DNA of 64,000 nucleotides from Algicola sagamiensis DSM 14643. Lineage in GTDB: Bacteria; Pseudomonadota; Gammaproteobacteria; Enterobacterales; Alteromonadaceae. The stretch is taken from positions 1 to 64,000 of the forward strand of contig NZ_KB894504.1 of assembly GCF_000374485.1 (NCBI RefSeq), read 5' to 3'. Position 1 is the first letter of the stretch. The number at the start of each line of letters is the position of its first letter. Below the pieces are notes generated by a model. It was not told where the DNA came from. It was given only the letters and a program-made list of their open reading frames with translations, and searched no databases. Of this stretch, positions 9,336 through 18,772 are shown in pieces. A program made the position numbers and the translations under genes.

Positions 9336-10756
9336 TCAGGAGGAGGATTGGACATATCTTCGTATTTACTTTGTGTATCATAAGGATTTTGTAGTATTTT
9401 ATGTAGTGTTTTTAATGGTGTGTAATCGCCTTTTTCTGCTGATTCAATGACATTCTGTGCAAGATAATTGCGCAAGATAAACTTCGGGTTTTTTTTCAGC
9501 ATTGTCTCATGACGGTTTTCTGTTTTCGTATCCTCCTGACTTAGACGCGCAATATAAGTATTGAGCCACGCTTGAAGTTCTTCTCTATAAATATAATCAT
9601 CACAAAAAGATTGGGTAGACTGCTTTTCATCGAAGGTCGATAGATTTCGGAAAAAGGAGGTATAGTCAGCTTTTTCTTTTTCCATCCAAGTAAACAACGA
9701 GGCGAGTAATGTTTGATCTGACTTTTTCCCTTCACTCAGTCCAAGTTTTTGCCGCATGAGTGTTGCGTAGGCACCAATCAGCGCAGGCTCATATTCTGAT
9801 AAAGCTGACTTTAATTGTTCTGGGTTCAGAAAGTTTGATAATGAATGGCCGAGCGCGTTTAAGTTCCAAAGCGCGACCCCTGGTTGTTGATCAAATGCAT
9901 AACGACCATAATGATCGGAATGATTGCAGATAAATCCGGGATCATAATCATCTAAAAATCCATAGGGACCGAAATCAAATGTCAGACCCAGGATTGACAT
10001 ATTATCTGTATTCATGACGCCATGAGCAAAGCCAAAAGCCTGCCATTTCGCAACCATTTCTGCTGTTGAATGGACAACTTGCTGAAAAAAATGAAGGGCA
10101 GGGCTTGCGGAATCTTGTGCTTCTGGAAAATGATATTTGATGCAATAGTCGAGAAGTTGTTTTAATTTGTCTTGCTGGCCAAGATAAAAAAAGTTTTCGA
10201 AATGTCCGAATCGGATATGGCTTTCGCAAACCCTCAATAATGTTGTGGCATACTCTGTTTTTTCCCGTTGGACAGGCTCAGTGCTGGTGACTATCGCAAG
10301 TGCTCTTGTTGTTGGTATCCCAAGCGAATGAAGTGCTTCTGATGCCAGAAATTCGCGAATTGAAGAACGCAGTACAGCGCGACCATCACCAAATCTGGAA
10401 TAAGGTGTTTGTCCTGCTCCTTTGAGGTGCAAATCGTATTTATTGCCAGTTTGCGTGACAATTTCACCAAGGAGAATACCACGACCATCGCCTAATTCCG
10501 GATTGTAATTCCCAAATTGGTGTCCTGAATATTTTTGAGCAATCGGTTGTCCCCCTTTGGGTATGGACTTTCCCGATAAAATGTCGAGAAGGTGTTCACT
10601 GTACCAATCTTTTGGGGGGATATTGAGCGTTTCAGCGAGGGATTCATTCAAAATAACGAGTTGAGGATTTTGAATGGAAGTCGGTGTTTGGTGTGAGTAA
10701 AACCCACTCAATTCATCATGAAAAGTATTGTTCAACAGCCATTTACTCTGGGACAC
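9299..10756 (-). CDS. selO: Protein adenylyltransferase SelO (YdiU)
   Basis: 485 residues, normal length for the SelO pseudokinase family, which transfers AMP from ATP to Ser/Thr/Tyr of target proteins and is linked to oxidative stress. The family text is strong: YSGHQFGNYNPELGDGRGIL, HLKGAGQTPYSRFGDGRAVL (Lys112), IREFLASEALHSLGIPTTRAL, HGVMNTDNMSILG (Asp251, proposed catalytic) and TFDFGPYGFLDDYDP (Asp261, metal binding). It ends ...SCSS, where Cys483 occupies the position that is selenocysteine in eukaryotic SelO. First gene of a three-gene overlapping operon on the minus strand, divergent from the small gene at 10977. Confidence 0.95.
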   Translation of the reverse strand: MSQSKWLLNNTFHDELSGFYSHQTPTSIQNPQLVILNESLAETLNIPPKDWYSEHLLDILSGKSIPKGGQPIAQKYSGHQFGNYNPELGDGRGILLGEIVTQTGNKYDLHLKGAGQTPYSRFGDGRAVLRSSIREFLASEALHSLGIPTTRALAIVTSTEPVQREKTEYATTLLRVCESHIRFGHFENFFYLGQQDKLKQLLDYCIKYHFPEAQDSASPALHFFQQVVHSTAEMVAKWQAFGFAHGVMNTDNMSILGLTFDFGPYGFLDDYDPGFICNHSDHYGRYAFDQQPGVALWNLNALGHSLSNFLNPEQLKSALSEYEPALIGAYATLMRQKLGLSEGKKSDQTLLASLFTWMEKEKADYTSFFRNLSTFDEKQSTQSFCDDYIYREELQAWLNTYIARLSQEDTKTENRHETMLKKNPKFILRNYLAQNVIESAEKGDYTPLKTLHKILQNPYDTQSKYEDMSNPPPEWGKHLEISCSS

Positions 10757-10976
10757 AGCGAACTCTCAATTAATTTTGAAAAATGATTCTAGAGCAACTC
10801 AAGTGGAATTCAACCTTTTTCAATACCAGTATTGAATAGAAACTTGCGTGAGAGCAAACTTTTGTTAGTATAGGCCGCAAAGGAAAACATTGGTTTGCCA
10901 ACTGACCGGTTTTGTTTTAAACCTGATGCATACTGATGATAAAGTCGAAAATGTAAGCCAAAAGGAGAATTTTAAG

Positions 10977-11192
10977 ATGGAACGCGTTCAATTTTCGAGA
11001 ATTCAGACAGAAAAAGGACTATTTAGAGTTGATGGTAAATTTCATGATAACCCAGCAAACATAGAGTTTTCTTCATTGGAAAAACTTGAGGAAGAGGGCT
11101 GGGTCGATATTACCCAGGAACATAACATGTCGCCCGGGTGGTTGGAATTAGTCTCCCATGTGAAATATGCAGTCGCCTCTGAATTAAATTGA
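10977..11192 (+). CDS. Hypothetical 71-residue protein
   Basis: Small acidic protein starting MERVQFSRIQTEKGLFRVDG. The frame is open from 10890, but the ATG at 10977 is preferred because AAGGAG (10962-10967) lies nine bases before it and the upstream codons look non-coding. It contains FSSLEKLEEEGWVDITQEH and ends VKYAVASELN. No signal peptide, membrane segment or known motif. It stands alone between selO (divergent) and recQ (convergent) and is followed by a long inverted repeat. I do not recognise the family. Confidence 0.65.
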   Translation: MERVQFSRIQTEKGLFRVDGKFHDNPANIEFSSLEKLEEEGWVDITQEHNMSPGWLELVSHVKYAVASELN

Positions 11193-11203
11193 GTAGTCTC
11201 GAA

Positions 11204-11239
11204 GGCTGCTACGCTAAAGCGCTGTTTAGCTTAGCAGCC
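11204..11239. terminator. Long hairpin between convergent genes
   Basis: GGCTGCTACGCTAAA / TTTAGCTTAGCAGCC (11204-11218 and 11225-11239) forms a 15-bp stem with one mismatch and a 6-base loop. There is no T tract on the plus side, so it is a probable transcript end or stability structure between the 71-residue gene and recQ rather than a textbook terminator. Confidence 0.5.
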
Positions 11240-11383
11240 GGGTACGGTCTTGCAATGGGAGCATTGTGAGATCGTGCTAAAGTACTCTTTACTTTAAGTA
11301 CTCTACACCATAAAAATCATCCACCACAAGTACTCACTTTCATCGGTGATTGGATATGAAGGCAGACTTCATGTACAGAGCAA

Positions 11384-13279
11384 TCAGCTTGTCACTTCCG
11401 TTGAATATTCAAAAATCTCCGCCATAAAATCATCCCCATAACGGGATAACTTTGTTTGTCCAACACCACTGATTGATAAAAACTCAGCCTCATTTGTTGG
11501 CAAGTGAATACACATTTCGACCAATGTTGCGTCACTAAAGACAACAAATGGTGGGATTTCCCCTTCGTCTGCAATCAGCTTTCTGAGCTTCTTTAATCGC
11601 GCGAACAATTTCTTATCGTAATTGAGGTTGAGGTGAGATGCCTTCGAAGTCGCTTTCTTCTTAAAGTCAGTCAACCTTGGCGTGGCGAGCTGTAGAGGTA
11701 CTTCTCCTTTTAAAATACAACGTGCATTTTCTGTGAGTTTAAGAATAGAGCTTTGCGTGATGTCTTGTAATAAATAACCATGATGGATCAGTTGGCGGAA
11801 TATACTCAGCCAGTAATCATGAGAGTGTTCTTTGCCGATGCCATAAGTAGACAGCTTATCATGGCCATAATCTTTAATCCGCTGGATGGATGAACCACGT
11901 AAAACATCAATGACATAGCCAACACCAAAACGCTGTCCAACACGATAGACGCAGGACAATGCTTTTTGTGCTTCGACGATCCCATCAAATCGTTTAGGGG
12001 GATCAAGGCAAATATCACAGTTATTGCAGGCATCCGTTCTGAATTCATCGAAGTAATTGAGGAGGACAACACGCCGACATGTTTGCGCTTCCGCGAAAGC
12101 TGCCATTGCATTAAAACGTTGGTTTTCAACCATTTTTCTATCTTCGTTTTCGTTGCTTTCTAGTAGTCGGCGTACGCGTGGGATATCTGCAGGATCGTAG
12201 AGGAAAACAGCTTCAGCAGATAAGCCATCTCGACCTGCTCGTCCGGTTTCCTGATAATAAGATTCAATATTTTTAGGGATATCATAATGCAGGACAAATC
12301 GGATATTTGGTTTGTTGATCCCCATGCCAAATGCAACCGTTGCGACAACAATTTGAATATTATCTCTGCGGAAGTCATCCTGAATGTGTTGGCGTGTCTC
12401 GTTGTCTAAACCTGCGTGATAGCCTGCTGCTGCAAATCCTTGTTCAACTAAATGTTCGGCAAGTGTATCGACTCGTTTACGGCTGGAACAATAAATAATG
12501 CCACATTGGCCTTCCTGGCTCTTTAGAAATTGGACAGTTTGTTTTGTGGCATGAAACTTTTCCTGTAGTGTGTATCGGATGTTCGGTCGATCAAAGCTGC
12601 CCGTAAACAGAAATGGCTTATGAAGCTGTAATTGTTGCAGAATATCCTTGCGTGTCGCGCGATCGGCTGTTGCTGTGAGTGCCATGACAGGTGTGTTTGG
12701 AAAACTGTATTTTAACTGCCCAAGTCGCGCGTATTCTGGCCGAAAGTCATGACCCCATTGAGAGACACAATGTGCTTCATCAATAGCAATTAAACTGAGC
12801 GGTATCGACTGCAATCGTTCCATAAACTGGGGTTGAAAAAGCCGTTCAGGTGCTACATATAGGAACTTCAACGTATTATTATGTAATTGTTGATATGTAT
12901 CCTGAACTTTTTCACGAGATAACGTGTTATTGAGATAGGCAGCGGCAATTCCATTACCCGTTAATTCATCCACTTGGTCTTTCATGAGTGCGATAAGTGG
13001 AGAGATCACCAGCGTGATGCCTGGGAGAATTAACCCAGGAATTTGATAACATAGAGACTTACCACCACCAGTCGGCAGGAGTATCAGACTGTCGCTTTGG
13101 TTGAGCGTCGCTTCTATCGCTTCAGCCTGTCCAGGGCGGAATTCGTGGTAACCAAAAGTTTCCTGAAGCTTGTATAATGCTGCTTGTGTGGTTGTCACTG
13201 TTGTATACTGGCTAAGAGTCGAAAGAGGCTTATTGTAAAAAAATTCGAGCAAACTGTCTTGTGAAATCACGGTGTTCAT
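11384..13279 (-). CDS. recQ: ATP-dependent DNA helicase RecQ
   Basis: 631 residues. Helicase domain: FRPGQAEAI (Q-motif region), Walker A LLPTGGGKS (Lys74), DEAH box AIDEAHCVSQWGHDFRPEY, TATAD motif III, FGMGINKPNIRFVLH and QETGRAGRDG (motif VI). The RQC zinc-binding region has CRRVVLLNYF followed by CNNCDIC. An HRDC domain occupies about residues 540-620 (LFARLKKLRKLIADEGEIPP). It unwinds 3'-5' in recombination and replication-fork repair. The N-terminus is about 30 residues longer than E. coli RecQ. Neighbouring genes are yigI and rarD homologues, as in E. coli. Confidence 0.97.
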   Translation of the reverse strand: MNTVISQDSLLEFFYNKPLSTLSQYTTVTTTQAALYKLQETFGYHEFRPGQAEAIEATLNQSDSLILLPTGGGKSLCYQIPGLILPGITLVISPLIALMKDQVDELTGNGIAAAYLNNTLSREKVQDTYQQLHNNTLKFLYVAPERLFQPQFMERLQSIPLSLIAIDEAHCVSQWGHDFRPEYARLGQLKYSFPNTPVMALTATADRATRKDILQQLQLHKPFLFTGSFDRPNIRYTLQEKFHATKQTVQFLKSQEGQCGIIYCSSRKRVDTLAEHLVEQGFAAAGYHAGLDNETRQHIQDDFRRDNIQIVVATVAFGMGINKPNIRFVLHYDIPKNIESYYQETGRAGRDGLSAEAVFLYDPADIPRVRRLLESNENEDRKMVENQRFNAMAAFAEAQTCRRVVLLNYFDEFRTDACNNCDICLDPPKRFDGIVEAQKALSCVYRVGQRFGVGYVIDVLRGSSIQRIKDYGHDKLSTYGIGKEHSHDYWLSIFRQLIHHGYLLQDITQSSILKLTENARCILKGEVPLQLATPRLTDFKKKATSKASHLNLNYDKKLFARLKKLRKLIADEGEIPPFVVFSDATLVEMCIHLPTNEAEFLSISGVGQTKLSRYGDDFMAEIFEYSTEVTS

Positions 13280-13324
13280 TCATCAACATACCTTATTTCC
13301 CAACAATCAATAAGATGAGGCATT

Positions 13325-13786
13325 ATGGACAAGCAACAAGCGTTACTCCTTCATTTTATCGCAGATATTTTTATGGACCATATGCCATACAACCAAATTC
13401 TGGGGATCAAGGTTGTACGATTTGATCATCAAGGTGTTGAAATCCGTTTCCCTTGGAAAGATGAGTTTATTGGTAACCCGATGCAAAAAATTCTTCACGG
13501 TGGTGTCACCGCATCCGTATTGGATGTTGTTGGTGGGTTGATGGCGATTGCTGGTGCAGTTGAGCGATTCGAAATTTCAACTGAAGAACAATTCAGAGAA
13601 AAGTTATCCAGTATGGGGACGATTGACCTGAGAACGGATTACTTAAGACCAGGTAGAGGTAAAGAATTTGTCGCAACGGCAGAGGTGATCCGAACTGGGA
13701 ATAAAGTATGTGTTTGTCGTATGGAACTCTATAATGAAGAGCAGTTGCATATCGCCTCAGGTACAGGAACATACTTAGTTGGTTAG
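13325..13786 (+). CDS. yigI: YigI-like hotdog-fold acyl-CoA thioesterase
   Basis: 153 residues, single hotdog domain. The segment NPMQKILHGGVTASVLDVVGGLMA (compare HGG-x-x-A-x-x-D in PaaI-type thioesterases) supplies the active-site region, and TDYLRPGRGKEFVATAEV is the usual following strand. Predicted to hydrolyse acyl-CoA thioesters in the cytosol. The assignment to YigI rather than generic PaaI rests mainly on context: recQ on one side and rarD on the other, as in E. coli. It is divergent from recQ with a 45-base gap. Confidence 0.8.
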   Translation: MDKQQALLLHFIADIFMDHMPYNQILGIKVVRFDHQGVEIRFPWKDEFIGNPMQKILHGGVTASVLDVVGGLMAIAGAVERFEISTEEQFREKLSSMGTIDLRTDYLRPGRGKEFVATAEVIRTGNKVCVCRMELYNEEQLHIASGTGTYLVG

Positions 13787-13904
13787 AAAGACTTGGTTTG
13801 AAGAGCAGGTTGGTTAGGAGAACCGTTTTCGATAAACATCAGCTAAAAATTACAGGCTGAAATATTCAGCCATTCATGACCATGGACATTTTTGAGGAGT
13901 AAAC

Positions 13905-14798
13905 ATGGAACAGGAAACACGCAAGGGTGTATATCTTGCGCTATTTGCCTTTGTCTTTTGGGGGGTTGCCCCAGTCTATTTTAAATTACTGGATGCTGTC
14001 CCTGCGACAGAGATTTTGCTACACCGAATTATTTGGTCATTTGTGCTTCTTTTTCTATTGCTTATCTTCACGAAGCAGCTCTATAAAGCGAAAGCCATCT
14101 TTAAAAACCCAAAGCAAATGCTGTATTTAGGGAGTACGGCAATGATTATTGGAGGAAACTGGTGGTTGTTTATTTGGGCTGTGAATCAAGGACATATTCT
14201 GGAAGCGAGCCTTGGCTATTACATCAATCCACTGTTAAACGTTCTACTTGGCACCCTTTTCCTCAATGAAAGATTACGTAAAGGACAAATGTTTGCTGTT
14301 GGGCTTGCAATGTGTGGCGTTCTTGTTCAGCTGGTGGCACTTGGCAGTTTACCTATCATTTCCCTTGTACTTGCAAGTAGTTTTGCTGTTTATGGGTTAT
14401 TGCGAAAGCAGCTCGCAGTAGATTCGATCGTTGGTCTTTGGTTCGAGTCCATGCTTCTTCTGCCAATCGCTTTGGGTGCTTGGTATTTTGGTGACTGGAG
14501 TCACTATAGTGACTGGACCCAAGCGCCGAATCTGTATATTTTTGGTTTGATCATGGCAGGTGCGATCACCACAATCCCGCTGGTAAGTTATACTGCTGCG
14601 GCGAAAAGGCTGACGTACACGACGATTGGATTTCTTCAATATATTGGTCCAAGCCTAATGTTTCTTCTGGGCGTCTTTGCGTATGGTGAGACAATCAGTA
14701 TGGAGAAGCTCACCTCTTTTATTTTTATCTGGACTGCTTTATTTGTCTTTACACTGGACTCAATTCGCACACCGCGGATCACCCCAAAAACGACATAA
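13905..14798 (+). CDS. rarD: RarD, EamA-family drug/metabolite transporter
   Basis: 297 residues, ten membrane helices forming two EamA repeats. The RarD pattern is clear: KGVYLALFAFVFWGVAPVYF at the N-terminus, LHRIIWSF, NWWLFIWAVNQGHILEASLG, YYINPLLNVLLG and the late TTIGFLQYIGPSLMFLLGVF. E. coli RarD was linked to chloramphenicol sensitivity, but its substrate is not settled. It follows the yigI homologue in the same direction with a 118-base gap and has GAGGAG close to the start (near 13894). Inner-membrane location. Confidence 0.92.
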   Translation: MEQETRKGVYLALFAFVFWGVAPVYFKLLDAVPATEILLHRIIWSFVLLFLLLIFTKQLYKAKAIFKNPKQMLYLGSTAMIIGGNWWLFIWAVNQGHILEASLGYYINPLLNVLLGTLFLNERLRKGQMFAVGLAMCGVLVQLVALGSLPIISLVLASSFAVYGLLRKQLAVDSIVGLWFESMLLLPIALGAWYFGDWSHYSDWTQAPNLYIFGLIMAGAITTIPLVSYTAAAKRLTYTTIGFLQYIGPSLMFLLGVFAYGETISMEKLTSFIFIWTALFVFTLDSIRTPRITPKTT

Positions 14799-14805
14799 CT
14801 TCCAT

Positions 14806-14835
14806 GCCTGTTTATCTGCTAAAGGGTAAACGGGC
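14806..14835 (+). terminator. Weak hairpin after rarD
   Basis: GCCTGTTTA / TAAACGGGC (14806-14814 and 14827-14835), 9-bp stem with one G-T pair, shortly after the rarD stop. No T tract follows, so it is only a candidate transcript end. Confidence 0.4.
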
Positions 14836-15013
14836 AGCCCTCCAACAATCTCATCACCGCAAACGCAAGGGTACATTCAATAATGATTTCCCTAAAACCC
14901 CTGATACTTCTTGTCGTGTAGTCGTTTCATGAATCGTGTTTTACGGAACATATGGGCCGGACTAATATGAATACATGTACCTAAAATAATACTTATTTTG
15001 CTAGGAAGAACCT

Positions 15014-17554
15014 ATGCGTGCTTGGATCTCTTCGTTAATCACATCACTTTCTCACCAACACGGACAAGCTTATTTAGATGCATTAGGAGTATCTTTAGCA
15101 CAGGCTGTTGAAGCTCAAGCGCTGGCTGTGGTTCATTTCGAGCGTGTCGATTGTATGATGAAAGTCGATACTTGGATTGAGTCAGGTCAGGCCTATACAT
15201 GTGATTTAGTAAGGTGTCAGGATAAGCAAGATAAGGATAGATGCGGGGCTGAATTCTTTCGAAATGCCGCAAATCGGATCTTCAAAGATAAATTACCCTA
15301 TGCACAATATTGTGATGCATCAGCGTTCCAAATGTATGCCTACCCAATGCTTGATGTGAATGGTATAGAGTCTGGTGCGATCATCGCCTTTTTCTCGACA
15401 GAATTGAGTGAATTGGATGAGTCACTTTTATCCACTTATTTCCAGTTTTGTGCGACATTAATTGTGAATGAACAAAGCCGAGTGGAAGCTTTGGCTTTAT
15501 TAGAGCGTGAACGTTGCCTGCTTGCGAATGCTCAGAAAACTGCAAAAGAAGGGAGTTGGAGTTGGAGCTTAATTTCGGATGATTTGTACTGTTCACCCAA
15601 TTTATTTTCAATATATCAGCTGAAAGAGATCTCATTGGAGTATTATGACTTGATGGGGTTGAGTCATCCTGATGATCAGGAAAGAGTGAATCGAGCGATT
15701 CTATGCGCGCTAGGAAGTGATGAAGCTGTCTTTGATGTAGAGCATCGGATTGTGACACCAAAAGGAGAAGAAAAACAGGTCCGTCAAACTGGATATATTG
15801 TTCGAGATGATTTGGATGTTGCAGTGAGGATTGATGGCGTTGTACGCGATTTAACAGAGAGCAAACAAGTCAATGCAGAGCTTCAGCTTGCCAAAGTGAT
15901 TTATGATTATGCGAGTGAAGCGATCATTTCAACCAATGAAGAAAAAGTGATCCTGAGTGTGAACGAAGCATTTCGACGGATCACTGGATATCAAGATGAG
16001 GATGTCGTCGGAAAACATGCTACGTCATTGAGTTCTGGTAAGCACAGCGATTCATTCTTCCATGATATCGAAAAGTGTCTGGCTGAGACTGGCGGATGGG
16101 AAGGTGAAATTTGGAGTCGCCGAAAGAGTGGAGAGGCATTTCCTGAACAACTTAAAATTAAGGCAATTCGTAATGCAACGGGTCAGGCTGAAAAATACCT
16201 CTATATTTTCTCAGATATCAGCGCACAAAAAAGTGCAGAAGCAAAGGTTGAGTATCGAGAAAACTATGATGCCCTCACACGTCTTCCAAACCGAGCCTTA
16301 TTTATTGATCGTTTAAAACAGACCATTATTCAAGAGAAACAACGGGACGGTCAGTTTTGTTTGATTGTTATCGATCTGGATCAATTTAAAACAATTAATG
16401 AATCCCTTGGACATGCGATTGGGGATGATCTGCTAAGAGCAGTCGCAAGACGTCTTGTGAGTTCGGTAAAACAAGAGGATACAGTTGCCCGTTTGAGCGG
16501 TGACGAATTTGCGATCATCACACGTTCAACGACAGATGTGGAAGGTGCGCATAAGCTGGCTTCATCGTTACAGCAAGCGATGAACATGCCATTTAAATTG
16601 TCGCTTGGCAGAATGATATATATTTCGGCCAGTATGGGGGTTGCGATCTATCCCCAAGATGGGGCGAATGTGAGTCGTTTGATGTCTGTGTGCGACCAAG
16701 CTGTTTTTTTGGCGAAGAGTATTGGACGAAATACTTACAGTTTCTCTAGTCAACAGAATATCAAGCGGCCAGAACGCCAACTACTGTTGCGAAATGCCTT
16801 GAAAGAAGCAATAGAGCATCAAGATATTTCACTGAAATATCAACCGATTTATCATTTTAATGAACCAGATCAGTTTCAATTTGAAGTGCTTGCGCGATGG
16901 AAGCATGAGACGCTTGGTTGGATTGAGCCATCAGAGTTTATCCATATCGCGGAAGTTTCTGGGTTGATGTCGGATTTAGGAAAGCATATTTTAGTCCGAG
17001 CATGTAACGATTTGAATGAACTCCAGCTCTTAGGTTTTGAGGGGGTATGTTTCCATGTGAATCGTTCTGTGCAGGAGTTTTTACAGCCATCACTCTGTTT
17101 ATCTATTTTGGAAAAGATTTTTGCAAAAACGAAGATCAAACCTGAGCAGGTTGCTTTTGAAATCCAAGAATCGCTTTTATTGTCTGATGAATCAAATATT
17201 GAAGAGATCCTACTTGAACTGAAACGTCGTGGTCACTCGATAGCAATTGATGATTTTGGCGTTGGTTTTTCTTCACTATCTCACTTACGAAAGTTTCCGA
17301 TTGATACCATCAAAATTGATGAAGTCTTTATTCATGAAATGGAGCAAAGTACGCAAGACTATATTATGGTGAAAAGTATCATCGATATGGCGAAGGCGTT
17401 TCAAAAAAAGGTGATCGCGGAAGGAGTGGAAACACAAACGCAAGCGGACCTGTTACATAATATGGGCTGTGATGCATATCAAGGGTACTTTCAACAGGAG
17501 CCAATGCCATTTTCTGAAGTGATTGATTGGTTGAGGCATCAAGACGATGCATAA
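15014..17554 (+). CDS. PAS-GGDEF-EAL c-di-GMP enzyme
   Basis: 846 residues, no signal peptide or membrane segment, so cytosolic. Order: GAF-like N-terminal region (about 15-160, with several Cys residues), two PAS domains (about 170-285 and 290-410), GGDEF (about 415-580) and EAL (about 590-840). The GGDEF motif is SGDEF (near residue 495), usually compatible with cyclase activity. The EAL domain keeps EVLARW, HVNRSVQEF, FEIQES, IDDFGVGFSS, TIKIDEVF and AEGVET, the full catalytic set. It could therefore make or degrade c-di-GMP; in such tandem proteins one activity often dominates. AGGAAG lies just upstream of the ATG. It is a single gene ended by a strong terminator. Confidence 0.93.
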   Translation: MRAWISSLITSLSHQHGQAYLDALGVSLAQAVEAQALAVVHFERVDCMMKVDTWIESGQAYTCDLVRCQDKQDKDRCGAEFFRNAANRIFKDKLPYAQYCDASAFQMYAYPMLDVNGIESGAIIAFFSTELSELDESLLSTYFQFCATLIVNEQSRVEALALLERERCLLANAQKTAKEGSWSWSLISDDLYCSPNLFSIYQLKEISLEYYDLMGLSHPDDQERVNRAILCALGSDEAVFDVEHRIVTPKGEEKQVRQTGYIVRDDLDVAVRIDGVVRDLTESKQVNAELQLAKVIYDYASEAIISTNEEKVILSVNEAFRRITGYQDEDVVGKHATSLSSGKHSDSFFHDIEKCLAETGGWEGEIWSRRKSGEAFPEQLKIKAIRNATGQAEKYLYIFSDISAQKSAEAKVEYRENYDALTRLPNRALFIDRLKQTIIQEKQRDGQFCLIVIDLDQFKTINESLGHAIGDDLLRAVARRLVSSVKQEDTVARLSGDEFAIITRSTTDVEGAHKLASSLQQAMNMPFKLSLGRMIYISASMGVAIYPQDGANVSRLMSVCDQAVFLAKSIGRNTYSFSSQQNIKRPERQLLLRNALKEAIEHQDISLKYQPIYHFNEPDQFQFEVLARWKHETLGWIEPSEFIHIAEVSGLMSDLGKHILVRACNDLNELQLLGFEGVCFHVNRSVQEFLQPSLCLSILEKIFAKTKIKPEQVAFEIQESLLLSDESNIEEILLELKRRGHSIAIDDFGVGFSSLSHLRKFPIDTIKIDEVFIHEMEQSTQDYIMVKSIIDMAKAFQKKVIAEGVETQTQADLLHNMGCDAYQGYFQQEPMPFSEVIDWLRHQDDA

Positions 17555-17577
17555 AAAAGCCACCCGGGGTGGCTTTT
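17555..17577 (+). terminator. Intrinsic terminator of the GGDEF/EAL gene
   Basis: AAAAGCCACC-CGG-GGTGGCTTTT, a perfect 10-bp stem with a 3-base loop that starts at the stop codon and ends in TTTT. Symmetric, so it could also act on the minus strand. Confidence 0.88.
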
Positions 17578-17685
17578 GAAGGGTAATTTGAGAAAGTAGA
17601 CGCTCGAACTCGTATATATGTATAAATATACAGTAGTGTTATTCAGAGTTCAACTCTGATTTTGCCTGTGATATTGGTTCCTGCT

Positions 17686-18702
17686 TCAGAATTTTTTATT
17701 GATTTCTGCAACCGTTAATTCAGCTACCCTATTTAAGAGGATCTCTAGGATCTTCCATGCACGTTCACTTAAGTCGCACAGTCCGTCAAACTGCTTTTCA
17801 TTGATATGTCCGAGTAATTCGCTGCCCATATGGGCATGCCCTTCATCTAAATGCGCATGGAGTGAAAGGTAATCATCTGCATCGGACTGATCTGCGAATT
17901 TTAAAGCTTTTGTATGAAAAACATCACCACATAACTCAAGAACCATGTGGGTGATCACGAGCTTCTCAATATTATCGGATTGCAGCATTTTGACCATGAA
18001 CCAATCTCCACAACTGTCAATGATTGGATCCCATTTAGTTTTACCCTTGAGTAATTTATCGTGACCAATTTCTTCGAGAATATGTTCTGTGAAAAGTGTT
18101 TTAAATTTGGGGTCGATGGTTGAACATTGCCGGGCAAATAGGATGTCCTGAAACTTTTCAGACCAAATTTTTAAGTTTTGATAAAAAGTGGTTTTCTTAT
18201 CAGCATCATTGAAAATCCCTTCTTCCATAAGCTGAAAAAATGGGGATAATTCGAAGGCTTTGCACAAGTCCATATTGTGCTGGAGTAACCGCTTTGAGTA
18301 GTCAAAACGAATATTTTTTTCTTCACTATCGAATAACCCTTCACCTTCGAACTGAATTGAAATGCCTTCGAGTCCTTCTGGGTAATGGCATTGAAAACCA
18401 TGGACTGCTCCTTTGGGGATACAGACGATATCGCCTTTTTTGACTTCTTTGGATAGATCCCCAATCAACGCGCCTTTTCCTTCTGTCACAATGAGCATGC
18501 TATTCGTATCATGCATATGAGGTTTATGTTCTTCCCCTTGGGCCAAAGATACATGGGTAAAACGTGCTTGACTAGAATGGTTGATATATTTCATGAGACT
18601 TTCGTTCGAGTGAAAAGGACGGACTTGTCCAATATAAACTTCCTGATCCCCTTGTTGGATATGGGTGATGGTTTTGAGAGTATCGATTGAAATAACTTGC
18701 AT
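17686..18702 (-). CDS. Cupin plus haem-oxygenase-like diiron (HDO) protein
   Basis: 338 residues. The N-terminal cupin (about 1-120) has HKPHMHDTNSMLIVTEGKG (His62, His64) and GDIVCIPKGAVHGF (His101), a typical metal-binding set. The C-terminal helical domain (about 135-338) is of the haem-oxygenase-like/TenA fold. EEIGHD gives Glu211-x2-His214, Glu256 lies on a middle helix, and HAHLDEGH gives His282-x3-Asp286-x2-His289, the ligand layout of diiron HDO oxygenases (CADD, UndA, BesC type). I infer an O2-dependent enzyme that oxidises or cleaves an amino-acid-like or peptide substrate. The start has AAGGAT seven bases upstream. It is divergent from the 17-residue peptide gene, sharing its control region, so it is probably a tailoring enzyme of that cluster. 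A regulatory or storage role for the cupin cannot be excluded. Confidence 0.75.
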   Translation of the reverse strand: MQVISIDTLKTITHIQQGDQEVYIGQVRPFHSNESLMKYINHSSQARFTHVSLAQGEEHKPHMHDTNSMLIVTEGKGALIGDLSKEVKKGDIVCIPKGAVHGFQCHYPEGLEGISIQFEGEGLFDSEEKNIRFDYSKRLLQHNMDLCKAFELSPFFQLMEEGIFNDADKKTTFYQNLKIWSEKFQDILFARQCSTIDPKFKTLFTEHILEEIGHDKLLKGKTKWDPIIDSCGDWFMVKMLQSDNIEKLVITHMVLELCGDVFHTKALKFADQSDADDYLSLHAHLDEGHAHMGSELLGHINEKQFDGLCDLSERAWKILEILLNRVAELTVAEINKKF

Positions 18703-18772
18703 GATAAATCCTTAAAAAGTATCCATGAGCCTGTTTCCACGCTCTGCTATTCATACATTTGTGTATTGCTTA

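Noticed and set aside
10890-10976. Longer start for the small gene before recQ
   Set aside because: The upstream codons have no ribosome binding site, while AAGGAG is correctly placed for the ATG at 10977.
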